From Methylococcaceae bacterium (GTDB lineage: Bacteria > Pseudomonadota > Gammaproteobacteria > Methylococcales > Methylomonadaceae), in NCBI GenBank assembly GCA_947505055.1, contig CANNLO010000212.1:1-7889 (forward strand): 7,889 bases of DNA, read 5' to 3'. A program made the position numbers and the translations under genes. The stretch's first letter is position 1, and the number at the start of each line of letters is the position of its first letter. Below the pieces are notes generated by a model, which did not search any database, was not told where the DNA came from, and was given only the letters and a program-made list of their open reading frames with translations. Of this stretch, positions 1-6,963 are shown in pieces.

Positions 1-986
1 CCCAGTTGATCGCCATCTTTAACAGCGAGGGCAATATGGTGTAATCGGGGGCCATAATTGCGGACAAAGTTTTCAGTTGGGGAATCGGAGTTTGTGAAAT
101 GATTAACAAAATAGGGTGTGTTATTCGCTGTAAATACTTTGGCCGGACTACGCAGCTCATCTGAATAATGGATACTTTTAGTGACATTGGTCGATGAATT
201 CTGGTCGTGAATGTCAAACGAACCCCAATAGTAATAACTGGAGAGCGATAGCCACTCTAGAATCGCAACTTCACGGTTTTGGCTGTAAATACGCGTCGCT
301 AAATGATCAACCGGTAAAATCAAATCGGCGATACCCATTATCACTTGTTGATTTTTGGCTTGGTCACAAGCATGTTGCGCATCACTGCGAATACTGCTGA
401 CACCCAAAGCATAAACCCGCAGATGACTAGGTTCACGTTCCATATAGGCAACAATGTTATGGGTATAGGGTGAGGGCTTGATGATTGCCATGTTGCCGGG
501 GAGTTCGAGCTTTTTGGACTCATCCTCAGAGAAAAACCGAAATCCTCTGCGCTGCTGTAAAGTGACTACTTCATGCAGATTGTTAACCCGCAGAATTTCG
601 CCCATGTAGCGACTGTGTGGTTTGCTTAAACCTATTGGAAATACTTCGTTAAGACTACGAAAGATGCCTTTTATGGTGTTATCTTTCACTTCACGGATCA
701 GAAGATCCGGTGAGTTCATGTCAATGCGCAGAACGTGGGTCCAATGCGACTCGCTTTCCAGTGTAACCAGATAGTGGTAGGGTGACATCAGACATAATTC
801 TTCGATGTATTCAATTGCTTTTCCCGGATCAACTGCCAGCATCAAGGCGTCGATTTCATGGATCAATTCGCTTAAGCCCAGGCTATCACGCTCAGTAAGC
901 AGTTTGTTCAGATATTCATTGAAAAATGTTGAGTTTTTTTTGTCACCTTGGACAGAAAAAGATAATGAATGGCTGGAATTAGTCAT
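1..986 (-). CDS. HPPD-like VOC-superfamily protein, 3' end outside window
   Basis: The frame is open from an ATG at 986 to the left edge, giving 328 complete codons with no stop. Around residues 220-328 it resembles the C-terminal catalytic barrel of 4-hydroxyphenylpyruvate dioxygenase. It has PVDHLATRI (H228), then WLSLSSYYYWGSFDI, then YGPRLHHIALAV (H317). In HPPD the matching DH and QHIA histidines bind the iron, about 80 residues apart; here the spacing is 89. The third ligand, a glutamate, would lie beyond the window. The N-terminal 220 residues are about 60 longer than the usual HPPD N-terminal half and I do not recognise them, although 150-220 could be a diverged VOC half. It lacks a signal peptide and is probably cytosolic. 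Upstream is only a weak AGAG ribosome site and a candidate sigma-54 promoter. It diverges from the ATP-grasp operon. True HPPD activity is uncertain; a VOC enzyme with another 2-oxo acid or ring substrate is equally possible. Confidence 0.8.
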   Translation of the reverse strand, partial: MTNSSHSLSFSVQGDKKNSTFFNEYLNKLLTERDSLGLSELIHEIDALMLAVDPGKAIEYIEELCLMSPYHYLVTLESESHWTHVLRIDMNSPDLLIREVKDNTIKGIFRSLNEVFPIGLSKPHSRYMGEILRVNNLHEVVTLQQRRGFRFFSEDESKKLELPGNMAIIKPSPYTHNIVAYMEREPSHLRVYALGVSSIRSDAQHACDQAKNQQVIMGIADLILPVDHLATRIYSQNREVAILEWLSLSSYYYWGSFDIHDQNSSTNVTKSIHYSDELRSPAKVFTANNTPYFVNHFTNSDSPTENFVRNYGPRLHHIALAVKDGDQL

Positions 987-1025
987 GACTGAATCTCTAT
1001 AAGTTTTATGCTCTAAAATGAATAA

Positions 1026-1043
1026 AGCAAACACCATACCAAT
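1026..1043 (-). promoter_or_regulatory. candidate sigma-54 (-24/-12) promoter for the HPPD-like gene
   Basis: Read on the minus strand the site is TTGGTATGGTGTTTGCTT. The GG (1040-1039) and GC (1028-1027) are separated by exactly 10 nt, as sigma-54 promoters require. It matches the consensus TTGGCACG-N4-TTGCW at TTGG, the A, the G and TTGCT. Transcription would begin near 1015, leaving a leader of about 29 nt before the ATG at 986. No better sigma-70 promoter was seen here. Confidence 0.55.
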
Positions 1044-1267
1044 TGACTATTTAGATATAAAAAATCATTCATGGGGTTTATGATCAACTTTAACTTTAGT
1101 AATCTTAGTGTCCGTTGCGTCTGGCTTTGTATGCAAACTACAATGTTTTTTGTCGGTATTATTTATAAGGATTATTCCATTATTCAGGTCTGAAATAACA
1201 CTCTATTAATATTCCGTTAAACAAAATATCTTAATTAGAAATCTCTTTAACTATCTGAAGACTTATG

Positions 1268-1286
1268 GCGCACCAAATTGAGGCGC
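1268..1286. promoter_or_regulatory. interrupted dyad, possible activator-binding site
   Basis: The sequence GCGCACCAAATTGAGGCGC is an imperfect dyad: GCGC-N2-CAA-A-TTG-N2-GCGC, centred on 1277. The left part (CGCACCA, 1269-1275) matches six of seven positions of the NtrC half-site TGCACCA. The right half (TGAGGCG, 1279-1285) matches only four of seven. It sits roughly midway between the two sigma-54-like promoters, about 260 and 335 nt from the predicted starts. An enhancer role is inference only. Confidence 0.25.
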
Positions 1287-1534
1287 ATTTTCCCCAGAAT
1301 AGAGCAATATGGTTTATGTTAGGGAGACGTTTTTACTTGTCTGTTGTATCCATAATTCTAGCTAGGCCATAATCACACAATTAATCAGTGCTTATGCTTA
1401 ACTTTGCAGCGATTTTTTATTTGATAGTCAGTGATGATATACCTGGTGTTAATAACGTGATTTCAGTAATAATTAATATGAATCATCTATTTAAAAGAAA
1501 ATCCTGGTTGCTGAAATAGCTCTAGATGTAATTT

Positions 1535-1563
1535 TTGCAAGGTTAGTAACTTCAAATTAGCAT
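1535..1563 (+). promoter_or_regulatory. weak sigma-70-like promoter upstream of the ATP-grasp gene
   Basis: TTGCAA and TAGCAT are separated by 17 nt, each matching four of six consensus positions. It would give a leader of about 70 nt. It is a weaker candidate than the -24/-12 element just downstream and may be chance in AT-rich DNA. Confidence 0.2.
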
Positions 1564-1586
1564 ATCAATTCAAGCTGCTTTGTACG

Positions 1587-1603
1587 TGGCATTAAAAGTG
1601 CTT
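1587..1603 (+). promoter_or_regulatory. candidate sigma-54 (-24/-12) promoter for the ATP-grasp/alpha-E operon
   Basis: The element TGGCATTAAAAGTGCTT has GG at 1588-1589 and GC at 1600-1601, with the obligatory 10 nt between. TGGCA and TGCT match the consensus. Transcription would start near 1613, 27 nt before the ATG at 1640. This closely mirrors the leader predicted for the divergent gene. Confidence 0.5.
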
Positions 1604-1639
1604 GTTATTTATTAAAGCTAACTAGCCATATGACACACC

Positions 1640-3091
1640 ATGAATTCAATCTGGAAAAACTATAAAACCGAGACCGCTTACGATGAGCTTATGTGCTCAG
1701 AGTTCCAACCACGGCCAATCAGTTATCGCTTGTGTCAGTATTTAAATTCACTTAATAAGAGTGATATTGACAAGCGAAAAATTGCGGCTGAACTGGCTAT
1801 TTTGGAAATGGGTATTACTTTTACTGTTTACAGCGATGAAGGGAATATCGATAGGGCCTGGCCGTTTGATATTATCCCACGCGTCATTTGCGCCAAAGAA
1901 TGGCGATCAATTGAAAAAGGATTAAAGCAACGATTGAAAGCTTTAAACTGTTTTATTGCCGATATTTACGATAAACAGTCGTTTATCAAGGCCGGTAAAA
2001 TGCCCGGCGAGATTATTACCAGCTCCAAAAATTTTCGTAAAGAATGTATTGGCATGAAACCCCGGCATAATGTTTGGGCAAATATTTGTGGCACTGACTT
2101 GGTGCGAGACAAAAACGGTGTTATGTATGTATTGGAAGATAACTTGCGAGTACCTTCAGGTGTCTCCTATATGTTGGAGAATCGCGTTATTACCAAACGG
2201 GTATTCCCTGAACTCTTTCAAGGGTTGGACATTCTGCCAATCGATGATTATCCGAGCCAATTACAAGCGATGTTGGCGTCACTTGCGCCTGATGATGTTA
2301 GCAAACCGCAAATTGTGGTTTTAACCCCCGGCATTTATAACTCGGCTTATTTTGAACATGCTTATCTGGCCCAGCAAATGGGTGCGCAACTGGTTGAAGG
2401 CAGTGATTTGGTGGTCAATGACGATGATTGTGTCTATATGCGCACCATTGAAGGGTTGGAGAAGGTTGATGTTATTTACCGGCGTATCGATGATGATTTT
2501 CTTGATCCTGAGGTCTTTCGCAAAGACTCTACCTTGGGTGTTCCCGGCCTAATGCGTGCATGGAAAGCCGGCAATGTATCACTGGCAAATGCACCGGGAT
2601 CGGGTGTTGCCGATGATAAAGTGGTTTATGCTTATGTGCCAGAGATGATTCGTTATTATCTGAATGAGGAACCAATACTGCCTAATGTGGAGACTTATTT
2701 ATGCGACAATCCCGAACATCTTGAATATGTTTTGGCACATTTACCCGAACTGGTGGTCAAGCCGGCAAATGAATCAGGGGGTTACGGCATGATTGTGGGG
2801 CCTCATGCAACGGCCAAGGAAATAATTGAGTTTCGTGAAATTGTTAAGAAAAATCCACGAAATTATATTGGTCAACCGACACTGGCAATTTCAACGGCTC
2901 CAACTTTATGCAAAGGTACGCTTGAACCCCGGCATATTGATCTTCGACCTTTTATTTTGCAGGGAGAAGATACTTTTGTGACGGCCGGAGGATTAACCCG
3001 CGTAGCCTTGAAAAAAGGATCGTTAGTGGTCAATTCTTCGCAAGGCGGTGGCAGTAAAGATACTTGGGTTATCAATAGGGAGCATGACTAA
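1640..3091 (+). CDS. circularly permuted ATP-grasp protein (DUF404/DUF407 type)
   Basis: This 483-residue protein has the normal length for the circularly permuted ATP-grasp family. Visible motifs are the N-terminal WKNYKTETAYDEL (5-17), DIIPRVI (77-83), GTDLVRDKNG (151-160) and LEDNLRVPSGVSYMLENR (165-182). These are followed by YRRIDDDFLDP (280-290), NAPGSGVADDK (317-327), VVKPANESGGYGM (372-384), RHIDLRPF (431-438) and SSQGGGSKDTW (466-476). The lysine and glycine-rich loop, with the later acidic and arginine residues, would bind ATP-Mg. Family members are predicted to form amide bonds through an acyl-phosphate, but the substrate is unknown. No signal peptide is seen, so it is probably cytosolic. 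The ATG at 1640 is favoured because homologues begin with the same W-Y-YDE block, although no good ribosome site precedes it. The TAA overlaps the next ATG by one base, which indicates translational coupling. Confidence 0.93.
   Translation: MNSIWKNYKTETAYDELMCSEFQPRPISYRLCQYLNSLNKSDIDKRKIAAELAILEMGITFTVYSDEGNIDRAWPFDIIPRVICAKEWRSIEKGLKQRLKALNCFIADIYDKQSFIKAGKMPGEIITSSKNFRKECIGMKPRHNVWANICGTDLVRDKNGVMYVLEDNLRVPSGVSYMLENRVITKRVFPELFQGLDILPIDDYPSQLQAMLASLAPDDVSKPQIVVLTPGIYNSAYFEHAYLAQQMGAQLVEGSDLVVNDDDCVYMRTIEGLEKVDVIYRRIDDDFLDPEVFRKDSTLGVPGLMRAWKAGNVSLANAPGSGVADDKVVYAYVPEMIRYYLNEEPILPNVETYLCDNPEHLEYVLAHLPELVVKPANESGGYGMIVGPHATAKEIIEFREIVKKNPRNYIGQPTLAISTAPTLCKGTLEPRHIDLRPFILQGEDTFVTAGGLTRVALKKGSLVVNSSQGGGSKDTWVINREHD
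3077..3082 (+). promoter_or_regulatory. ribosome binding site of the alpha-E gene inside the ATP-grasp gene
   Basis: AGGGAG lies 8 nt before the ATG at 3091, within the last codons of the ATP-grasp gene. It supports the overlapping start (TAATG junction) and coupled translation. Confidence 0.7.
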
Positions 3092-4074
3092 TGTTATCAC
3101 GATCAGCGGAACGCCTTTATTGGTTGGCACGTTATATTGAACGCACTGAAAATATTGCCAGACTGGTCAGTGTGCATATGAATTTATTGATGGATTTACC
3201 GATTGGCGTTGAAATGGGATGGCAGCAGCTGATTCACATTAACGCAGCAGATCAGGAATTCCATGAAAAATATAAATCGGCTAATGAGCGCAATGTAACC
3301 CGATTTCTGCTTAGCGATGCAACTTATATGGGGTCGTTGTTTTCGTCATTAAGTGCGGCCCGGGAGAATATTCGCACCACCAGAGACTTATTACCCGATG
3401 AAGCCTGGGAGCAGGTCAATGAAATGTATTTACTGGTAAAAAACAATGTCGACTCCATACAAAATCGCAGTAATCGCGTTGCCTTGCTAAAAGATGTTCT
3501 GAAGGGTTGTCAGCGTTTCACCGGATTATTGTCAGGTTATATGAGTCACAATAATCCTTATCGATTCATTCGCTTGGGTAAAAATATTGAACGTGCAGAC
3601 ATGACTAGCCGAATTTTGGATTTGGCATCTTTACTATTGGCTGATACACGCAGCGATGACATGCGTCAGTACGAAACTATTCTGTGGGTCAACCTCTTGA
3701 AGTCCCTCAATGCCCAGTTAATGTATCGTCAGCATGTCAGAAGCAGCGTTAATGGTGATGACGTGCTCAACTTTTTAATACTTAATACAAATCTGCCTCG
3801 CTCTGTAGGCTGTTGTATTGCCGATATTGCTGATTGTATTAATGAATTGCCTAATAACGACGGTTTGCCAAATGACTTGATTAGGCTGAATACTTATGTG
3901 CAGAGTATTAATACTCAGGGAACGACTCAGGCTCAATTACGGGCGATTTTGGATGATTTGCAGAATAAGCTGGGAGAGCTGCATGGCCGGATCGCTGATA
4001 ACTGGTTTTTACATATAGCAGAACAGGATTCTATTCAGGATCAGAATCAGGTTCAGATAAGTAGTTTTGCTTAA
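3091..4074 (+). CDS. alpha-E domain protein (DUF403)
   Basis: This 327-residue, mostly alpha-helical protein belongs to the alpha-E family, whose members are usually 300-320 residues. Hallmarks are the N-terminal LSRSAERLYWLARYIERTEN (2-21), with its conserved ER pair, and the AARENIRTTRDLLPDEAWE block (89-107). A second ER motif is LGKNIERADMTSRILD (162-177). No membrane segment or signal peptide is seen. The family nearly always accompanies a circularly permuted ATP-grasp protein, as here, and is thought to work with it in an uncharacterised peptide or amide-forming pathway, often beside a transglutaminase-like protease. That third gene does not follow: the next gene is convergent mepA. The last 15 residues (QDSIQDQNQVQ and onward) are a glutamine-rich tail from short repeated CAG/TCAG DNA and are probably dispensable. 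Confidence 0.93.
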   Translation: MLSRSAERLYWLARYIERTENIARLVSVHMNLLMDLPIGVEMGWQQLIHINAADQEFHEKYKSANERNVTRFLLSDATYMGSLFSSLSAARENIRTTRDLLPDEAWEQVNEMYLLVKNNVDSIQNRSNRVALLKDVLKGCQRFTGLLSGYMSHNNPYRFIRLGKNIERADMTSRILDLASLLLADTRSDDMRQYETILWVNLLKSLNAQLMYRQHVRSSVNGDDVLNFLILNTNLPRSVGCCIADIADCINELPNNDGLPNDLIRLNTYVQSINTQGTTQAQLRAILDDLQNKLGELHGRIADNWFLHIAEQDSIQDQNQVQISSFA

Positions 4075-4090
4075 CAAGTGGAGCAGATTT

Positions 4091-4123
4091 AGCAACGCTA
4101 TGTTTTTTTAAAGAGGCGTTGTT
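4091..4123. repeat. inverted repeat (hairpin) after the alpha-E gene
   Basis: CAACGC (4093-4098) pairs with GCGTTG (4116-4121), and the stem extends by wobble and A-T pairs to about eight or nine pairs. The T-rich stretch sits in the loop and no T run follows the stem. It is therefore not a standard intrinsic terminator, but it could stabilise the mRNA 3' end. Confidence 0.35.
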
Positions 4124-4181
4124 GAGTTGAGAAAATCTATATCAGATTCGGGTGTTGTAAAGTAAAGAAATAACTTTTTAG

Positions 4182-4216
4182 GTGGCGAGTTTTTAAGGAA
4201 TGCGCCATGTGTTTTT
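4182..4216 (+). terminator. possible weak intrinsic terminator of the ATP-grasp/alpha-E operon
   Basis: TGGCG (4183-4187) pairs with CGCCA (4203-4207) around a 15-nt loop and is followed by TGTGTTTTT. The stem is short and the loop long, so this is only a weak candidate, about 110 nt after the alpha-E stop. Confidence 0.3.
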
Positions 4217-4355
4217 GGCAAACCGAGGGTACTTTTTTGAGTAGATTTTTTTTTACGAGATAGAAAAGTCCTTCATACTATGGATTGCGACTTTCCGCGT
4301 TCCATTTAATCTGACTTACTGTATTCTAGCTGTCCAATCATGCAATCCTGGCGTA

Positions 4356-5231
4356 CTATTTGTTTTTCAAAACAACGTCACAAAGGGCAGGCAATACAGG
4401 TGTTTCTGGCTTTTTGGCAGGTTTAGCCGGCGATTTGGCTTCTGCTGAAAACCACCAGTTCAGTGACGCATCACAACCATCGCCTGCCGGTAAGGTTTCT
4501 TGGGACGTGCAACTTTTATTATTAAAAGGGCAGGCGAGACGCACATGAAAATGATCGTCATGTCCCCACCAGGGTCGGATTTTTCTTAACCAGCTAAAGT
4601 TAGCCTTGTTCAAGCATAATTGACGTTTAACACTGGCATTCACAAAAATGCGGTCTACTTCGGGTTGAAGCGCTGCTAGCTCCAGTATTTTTTCATGGTT
4701 TGAAAACCATTGATGACTGTCCATCGTGTCTGATTTTGCAATGAGTACTGACGGAGCATTCCAGGCTTCACGTTCATTAAAGCTTAGGATTCTGGTTGCT
4801 GCGTGCTTCGATAATAAATACCAGATATCTACATCAAGACCTGTTTGATGGCTATGATGTCCGCTGGGTGTTGGTCCGCCACGCGGCTGTCCCAGATCAC
4901 CAATCAGCAAAACTTCTCCATATTTAATATGAGTAGTTTGAGCCAGACTTTCAATAAACTTTACCAAGTCTGGATGACCAAAATTGCGGGCTCGTGCGGG
5001 GCGCATTACCTGAAAGCCAGTGCCATTATGAGGGAGCGAAACTGCGCCGCTTAAACAGCCGGCCGTATAGGACCCTATGCTTTGGGGGGTATCGCCAATT
5101 TGTGTAGTTTGTTTGATGAGTGCCCAGTCATTGGGCGATGAAGCGCATTCTAAGCAAATGCTTAACAATAGAAGAAATACAGAAAACTTCATTGAGGAAA
5201 TGCGACCGACTAAGCCAGCCGCACTTTTCAT
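4356..5231 (-). CDS. mepA: penicillin-insensitive murein endopeptidase MepA
   Basis: MepA is a periplasmic LAS-family metallopeptidase that cleaves D-alanyl-meso-diaminopimelyl cross-links in peptidoglycan. The frame encodes 291 residues, slightly longer than the E. coli enzyme. The zinc-site motifs are intact: SGHHSHQTGLDVDIW (123-137), supplying H128 and D135, and WGHDDHFHVRLACP (222-235), supplying H224, H227 and H229. Their spacing equals that of H113, D120, H206, H209 and H211 in E. coli. The C-terminus has a Pro/Lys/Ala linker and a conserved-looking LPALCDVVL. Residues 14-32 (MKFSVFLLLL then SICLECASS) form a signal peptide. Either the first ATG (5231) or the one at 5192 could be the start; neither has a good ribosome site. 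The 5231 start lies only three bases after the mlaA stop, implying co-transcription and coupling with mlaA. Confidence 0.93.
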   Translation of the reverse strand: MKSAAGLVGRISSMKFSVFLLLLSICLECASSPNDWALIKQTTQIGDTPQSIGSYTAGCLSGAVSLPHNGTGFQVMRPARARNFGHPDLVKFIESLAQTTHIKYGEVLLIGDLGQPRGGPTPSGHHSHQTGLDVDIWYLLSKHAATRILSFNEREAWNAPSVLIAKSDTMDSHQWFSNHEKILELAALQPEVDRIFVNASVKRQLCLNKANFSWLRKIRPWWGHDDHFHVRLACPFNNKSCTSQETLPAGDGCDASLNWWFSAEAKSPAKPAKKPETPVLPALCDVVLKNK

Positions 5232-5234
5232 GCT

Positions 5235-6131
5235 TTATTTTTTAACTGGAGCAGACAGATCCAGGAAGTGTTTGGAGTTATTGGTTACCGGCGCATGGCC
5301 TGGCGTGCCTTTTATTTGGGTTGGCGCGCCTTTGCCGTTGCCTTTTGCAGTGCCTGTTCCTTCCGTCGAAGCGTCATCATCTAATTGTAGTTCATCTTCT
5401 TCAGGAACATTCCCATCATGAACCAAATGTTCACGACGTTGTTGGTAAGAGTTTTTGATAAAGTCATAGCGGTCAACAGAGGCCTCATCAAGAATTTTTT
5501 CAGTCGGGATCAAATCGGCGCGAATATCAACAACGTCAACTGCTCTGGCTCCGGCATTGATTGCAGATACAGCCGCGCCACTTCCGGCAAAGGCAAAGGT
5601 ATAGGTTAGCGGATTTAATAAAGCATCGCCGACAGCGCCAACAACTTCTCTGGGTGAGCTTGGACCTAGAAACGGTACAACCAGATAATTTCCCGAAGGA
5701 ACACCCCAGAACCCTAGGGTTTGTCCAAAATCTTCATTGTGTTTTGGTAAGTCAACCATTTTTGCAACATCGACAAAACCGGCAACGCCAGCTGTGGTAT
5801 TAATTAAAAATCGACTGGCATCCATGCCGCCTTGTGACATTTTAAGCTGCAGGAAATCATTAACAAAGACGCCGATGTCTTTAAGGTTGCTGAAAAAATT
5901 GGTGACACCATCATTAACAAATTTTGGGGCTACCGCTGCATAACCCTTGGCAACGGGTTTTACAACGTTTTTATCAAGACCGTCATTAAAGCCTTGCGCA
6001 CCGCGATTCCAGCCTTGCCAAGGGTCTTTTTCATCAACTTTCGGTGTGCTGGCACAGCCAACAAGTAAACCTGATATAACCAAGCTACTTACAAATAAAC
6101 GAGTGTTTATGACAGATTTTTGCATACTCAT
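5235..6131 (-). CDS. mlaA: outer-membrane phospholipid-retrieval lipoprotein MlaA (VacJ)
   Basis: MlaA is the outer-membrane component of the Mla system, removing phospholipids from the outer leaflet and passing them to periplasmic MlaC. The N-terminus is a lipoprotein signal with lipobox LVGC (23-26); the +2 residue is Ala, consistent with outer-membrane sorting. Family motifs are DPWQGWNRGAQGFND (36-50), FLINTTAGVAGFVDVAK (108-124), EDFGQTLGFWGVPSGNYLV (133-151) followed by PFLGPSSPRE (153-162), and YDFIKNSYQQRREHLV (222-237). At 298 residues it is about 45 longer than E. coli MlaA. The excess is a C-terminal low-complexity tail, acidic (EEDELQLDDD) and then Gly/Thr/Lys-rich, from about residue 240. 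The ATG at 6131 is preceded by a modest AGAGAT site. Its own promoter probably lies in the gap after mtgA, and mepA follows three bases downstream. No other mla genes are in the window. Confidence 0.95.
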   Translation of the reverse strand: MSMQKSVINTRLFVSSLVISGLLVGCASTPKVDEKDPWQGWNRGAQGFNDGLDKNVVKPVAKGYAAVAPKFVNDGVTNFFSNLKDIGVFVNDFLQLKMSQGGMDASRFLINTTAGVAGFVDVAKMVDLPKHNEDFGQTLGFWGVPSGNYLVVPFLGPSSPREVVGAVGDALLNPLTYTFAFAGSGAAVSAINAGARAVDVVDIRADLIPTEKILDEASVDRYDFIKNSYQQRREHLVHDGNVPEEDELQLDDDASTEGTGTAKGNGKGAPTQIKGTPGHAPVTNNSKHFLDLSAPVKK

Positions 6132-6190
6132 TACTTATCTCTATTTACTGGATGTTGGAGGTATTTACGACGGTTTTTTCAATTTGTGTG

Positions 6191-6199
6191 ATTATATCA
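6191..6199 (-). promoter_or_regulatory. extended -10 promoter for mlaA-mepA
   Basis: The minus strand reads TGATATAAT: a perfect -10 hexamer with the extended TGn motif. No good -35 is seen, as extended -10 promoters tolerate. Transcription would start near 6184, with a leader of about 53 nt before mlaA. It lies in the 88-nt gap after the mtgA stop. Confidence 0.5.
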
Positions 6200-6219
6200 G
6201 ACACTTTACATCAAATGCT

Positions 6220-6939
6220 TCATTGATTTTGCATTTGTCGGAGTATCCAGCGTTGACGTGTTAACAGATAAACTGAAGGCTGGGATGCGCGGAGAATAAT
6301 CGGATTGGGTAAAGTAGCTGCCAATAAAGCTGCTTGAGAAGGGCCGAGTTGCCCTGCATGTATACCGAAATGATACATACTGGCTGCTTCTATGCCAAAA
6401 ACATGATCGCCAAATTCAGCGATATTTAAGTATATCAATAAGATACGATCTTTAGTCCACATCGCTTCAATTAAAAGCGTAAACCAAACTTCCAGGCCCT
6501 TACGTATAAAACTTTTCGATGGCGATAAAAATAGATTTTTTGCAACCTGCTGAGAAATAGTACTGGCACCTCTAAGTTTTCCGCCGTCCATGTAAACATC
6601 AACTGATGATTGTATTGATCGTAAGTCAAAGCCTGAGTGCTTGAAAAATCGTTGATCTTCGGCAGCGATAACCGCTGAAAAGGCATAAGTTGAAATAGCT
6701 ATATCGCTAACCCATGAATATTTAATCGGGATGAATGTTCCCTTTCCGAATAAGTCTTCCATATGCCGATAGATCATGAAGGCAGAAGTCGGAAATGGTA
6801 TCCAGCGAAACAAAAGACAGGAACCAACTGATGACACGACAAAGCTGAGCAGCAAATAAACCAAGACTTTACGTGCAATATCTTTAAATGAACGTGTGTG
6901 AAAGTTATTTGATTTGGAATATCTGGATAGTTTTGCCAA
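6220..6939 (-). CDS. mtgA: monofunctional peptidoglycan glycosyltransferase MtgA
   Basis: MtgA polymerises lipid II into glycan strands at the outer face of the inner membrane. The 239-residue length fits the family (E. coli about 242). One transmembrane helix lies at about 24-44, then a GT51 domain. Motif 1 is AAEDQRFFKHSGFD (92-105), with E94 as the expected catalytic base. Motif 2 is RGASTISQQVAKNLFL (123-138), motif 3 is RKGLE (146-150), and motif 4 is YLNIAEFGDHVFGIEAA (170-186). No transpeptidase domain follows, which separates it from class A PBPs. The start is a TTG at 6939: an in-frame stop lies at 6957-6955 and no ATG occurs before residue 55, which would delete the membrane anchor. 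No clear ribosome site precedes it, so expression may be weak. It is followed by mlaA and mepA on the same strand and diverges from the lipoprotein hydrolase. Confidence 0.93.
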   Translation of the reverse strand: MAKLSRYSKSNNFHTRSFKDIARKVLVYLLLSFVVSSVGSCLLFRWIPFPTSAFMIYRHMEDLFGKGTFIPIKYSWVSDIAISTYAFSAVIAAEDQRFFKHSGFDLRSIQSSVDVYMDGGKLRGASTISQQVAKNLFLSPSKSFIRKGLEVWFTLLIEAMWTKDRILLIYLNIAEFGDHVFGIEAASMYHFGIHAGQLGPSQAALLAATLPNPIILRASQPSVYLLTRQRWILRQMQNQ

Positions 6940-6963
6940 GGGGTAAAAATTGGTTTAGCGGTT

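Larger units (their letters stand above)
987..1639. other. divergent intergenic region, AT-rich, no gene seen
   Basis: This 653-nt stretch separates two divergently transcribed start codons and holds no convincing coding frame. It carries a -24/-12 promoter-like element at each end, pointing outward, and a GCGC-flanked dyad near the middle. A strongly AT-rich stretch lies at about 1370-1500, and there is a perfect 8-bp palindrome CTAGCTAG at 1358-1365. The length and AT-richness fit a region that binds regulators and bends. I searched by eye for the IHF consensus (WATCAA-N4-TTR) and found only partial matches. Confidence 0.7.
4075..4355. other. convergent intergenic region, no gene seen
   Basis: This 281-nt gap lies between the stops of the alpha-E gene (plus) and mepA (minus). 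It is AT-rich with several T runs on the plus strand, for example near 4231 and 4246, and contains two hairpin-forming stretches. No coding frame is convincing. It probably holds the transcription ends of both operons. Confidence 0.6.

Noticed and set aside
194..1002. Short plus-strand and minus-strand frames across 194-1002
   Set aside because: They are shadows of the continuous minus-strand HPPD-like frame, which is open for 328 codons and has recognisable motifs.
1354..1370. CTAGCTAG palindrome as an operator
   Set aside because: An eight-base palindrome in AT-rich DNA is weak evidence, and I see no second copy or flanking symmetry.
4036..4060. Short CAG/TCAG repeats at the end of the alpha-E gene as a functional repeat array
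   Set aside because: They are few, imperfect and in frame, encoding a Gln-rich tail; slippage is a sufficient explanation.
4263..4302. AAAGTC...GACTTT inverted repeat as a terminator for mepA
   Set aside because: The stem is short and AT-rich with a loop of more than 20 nt, and no suitable T run follows on either strand at the right place.
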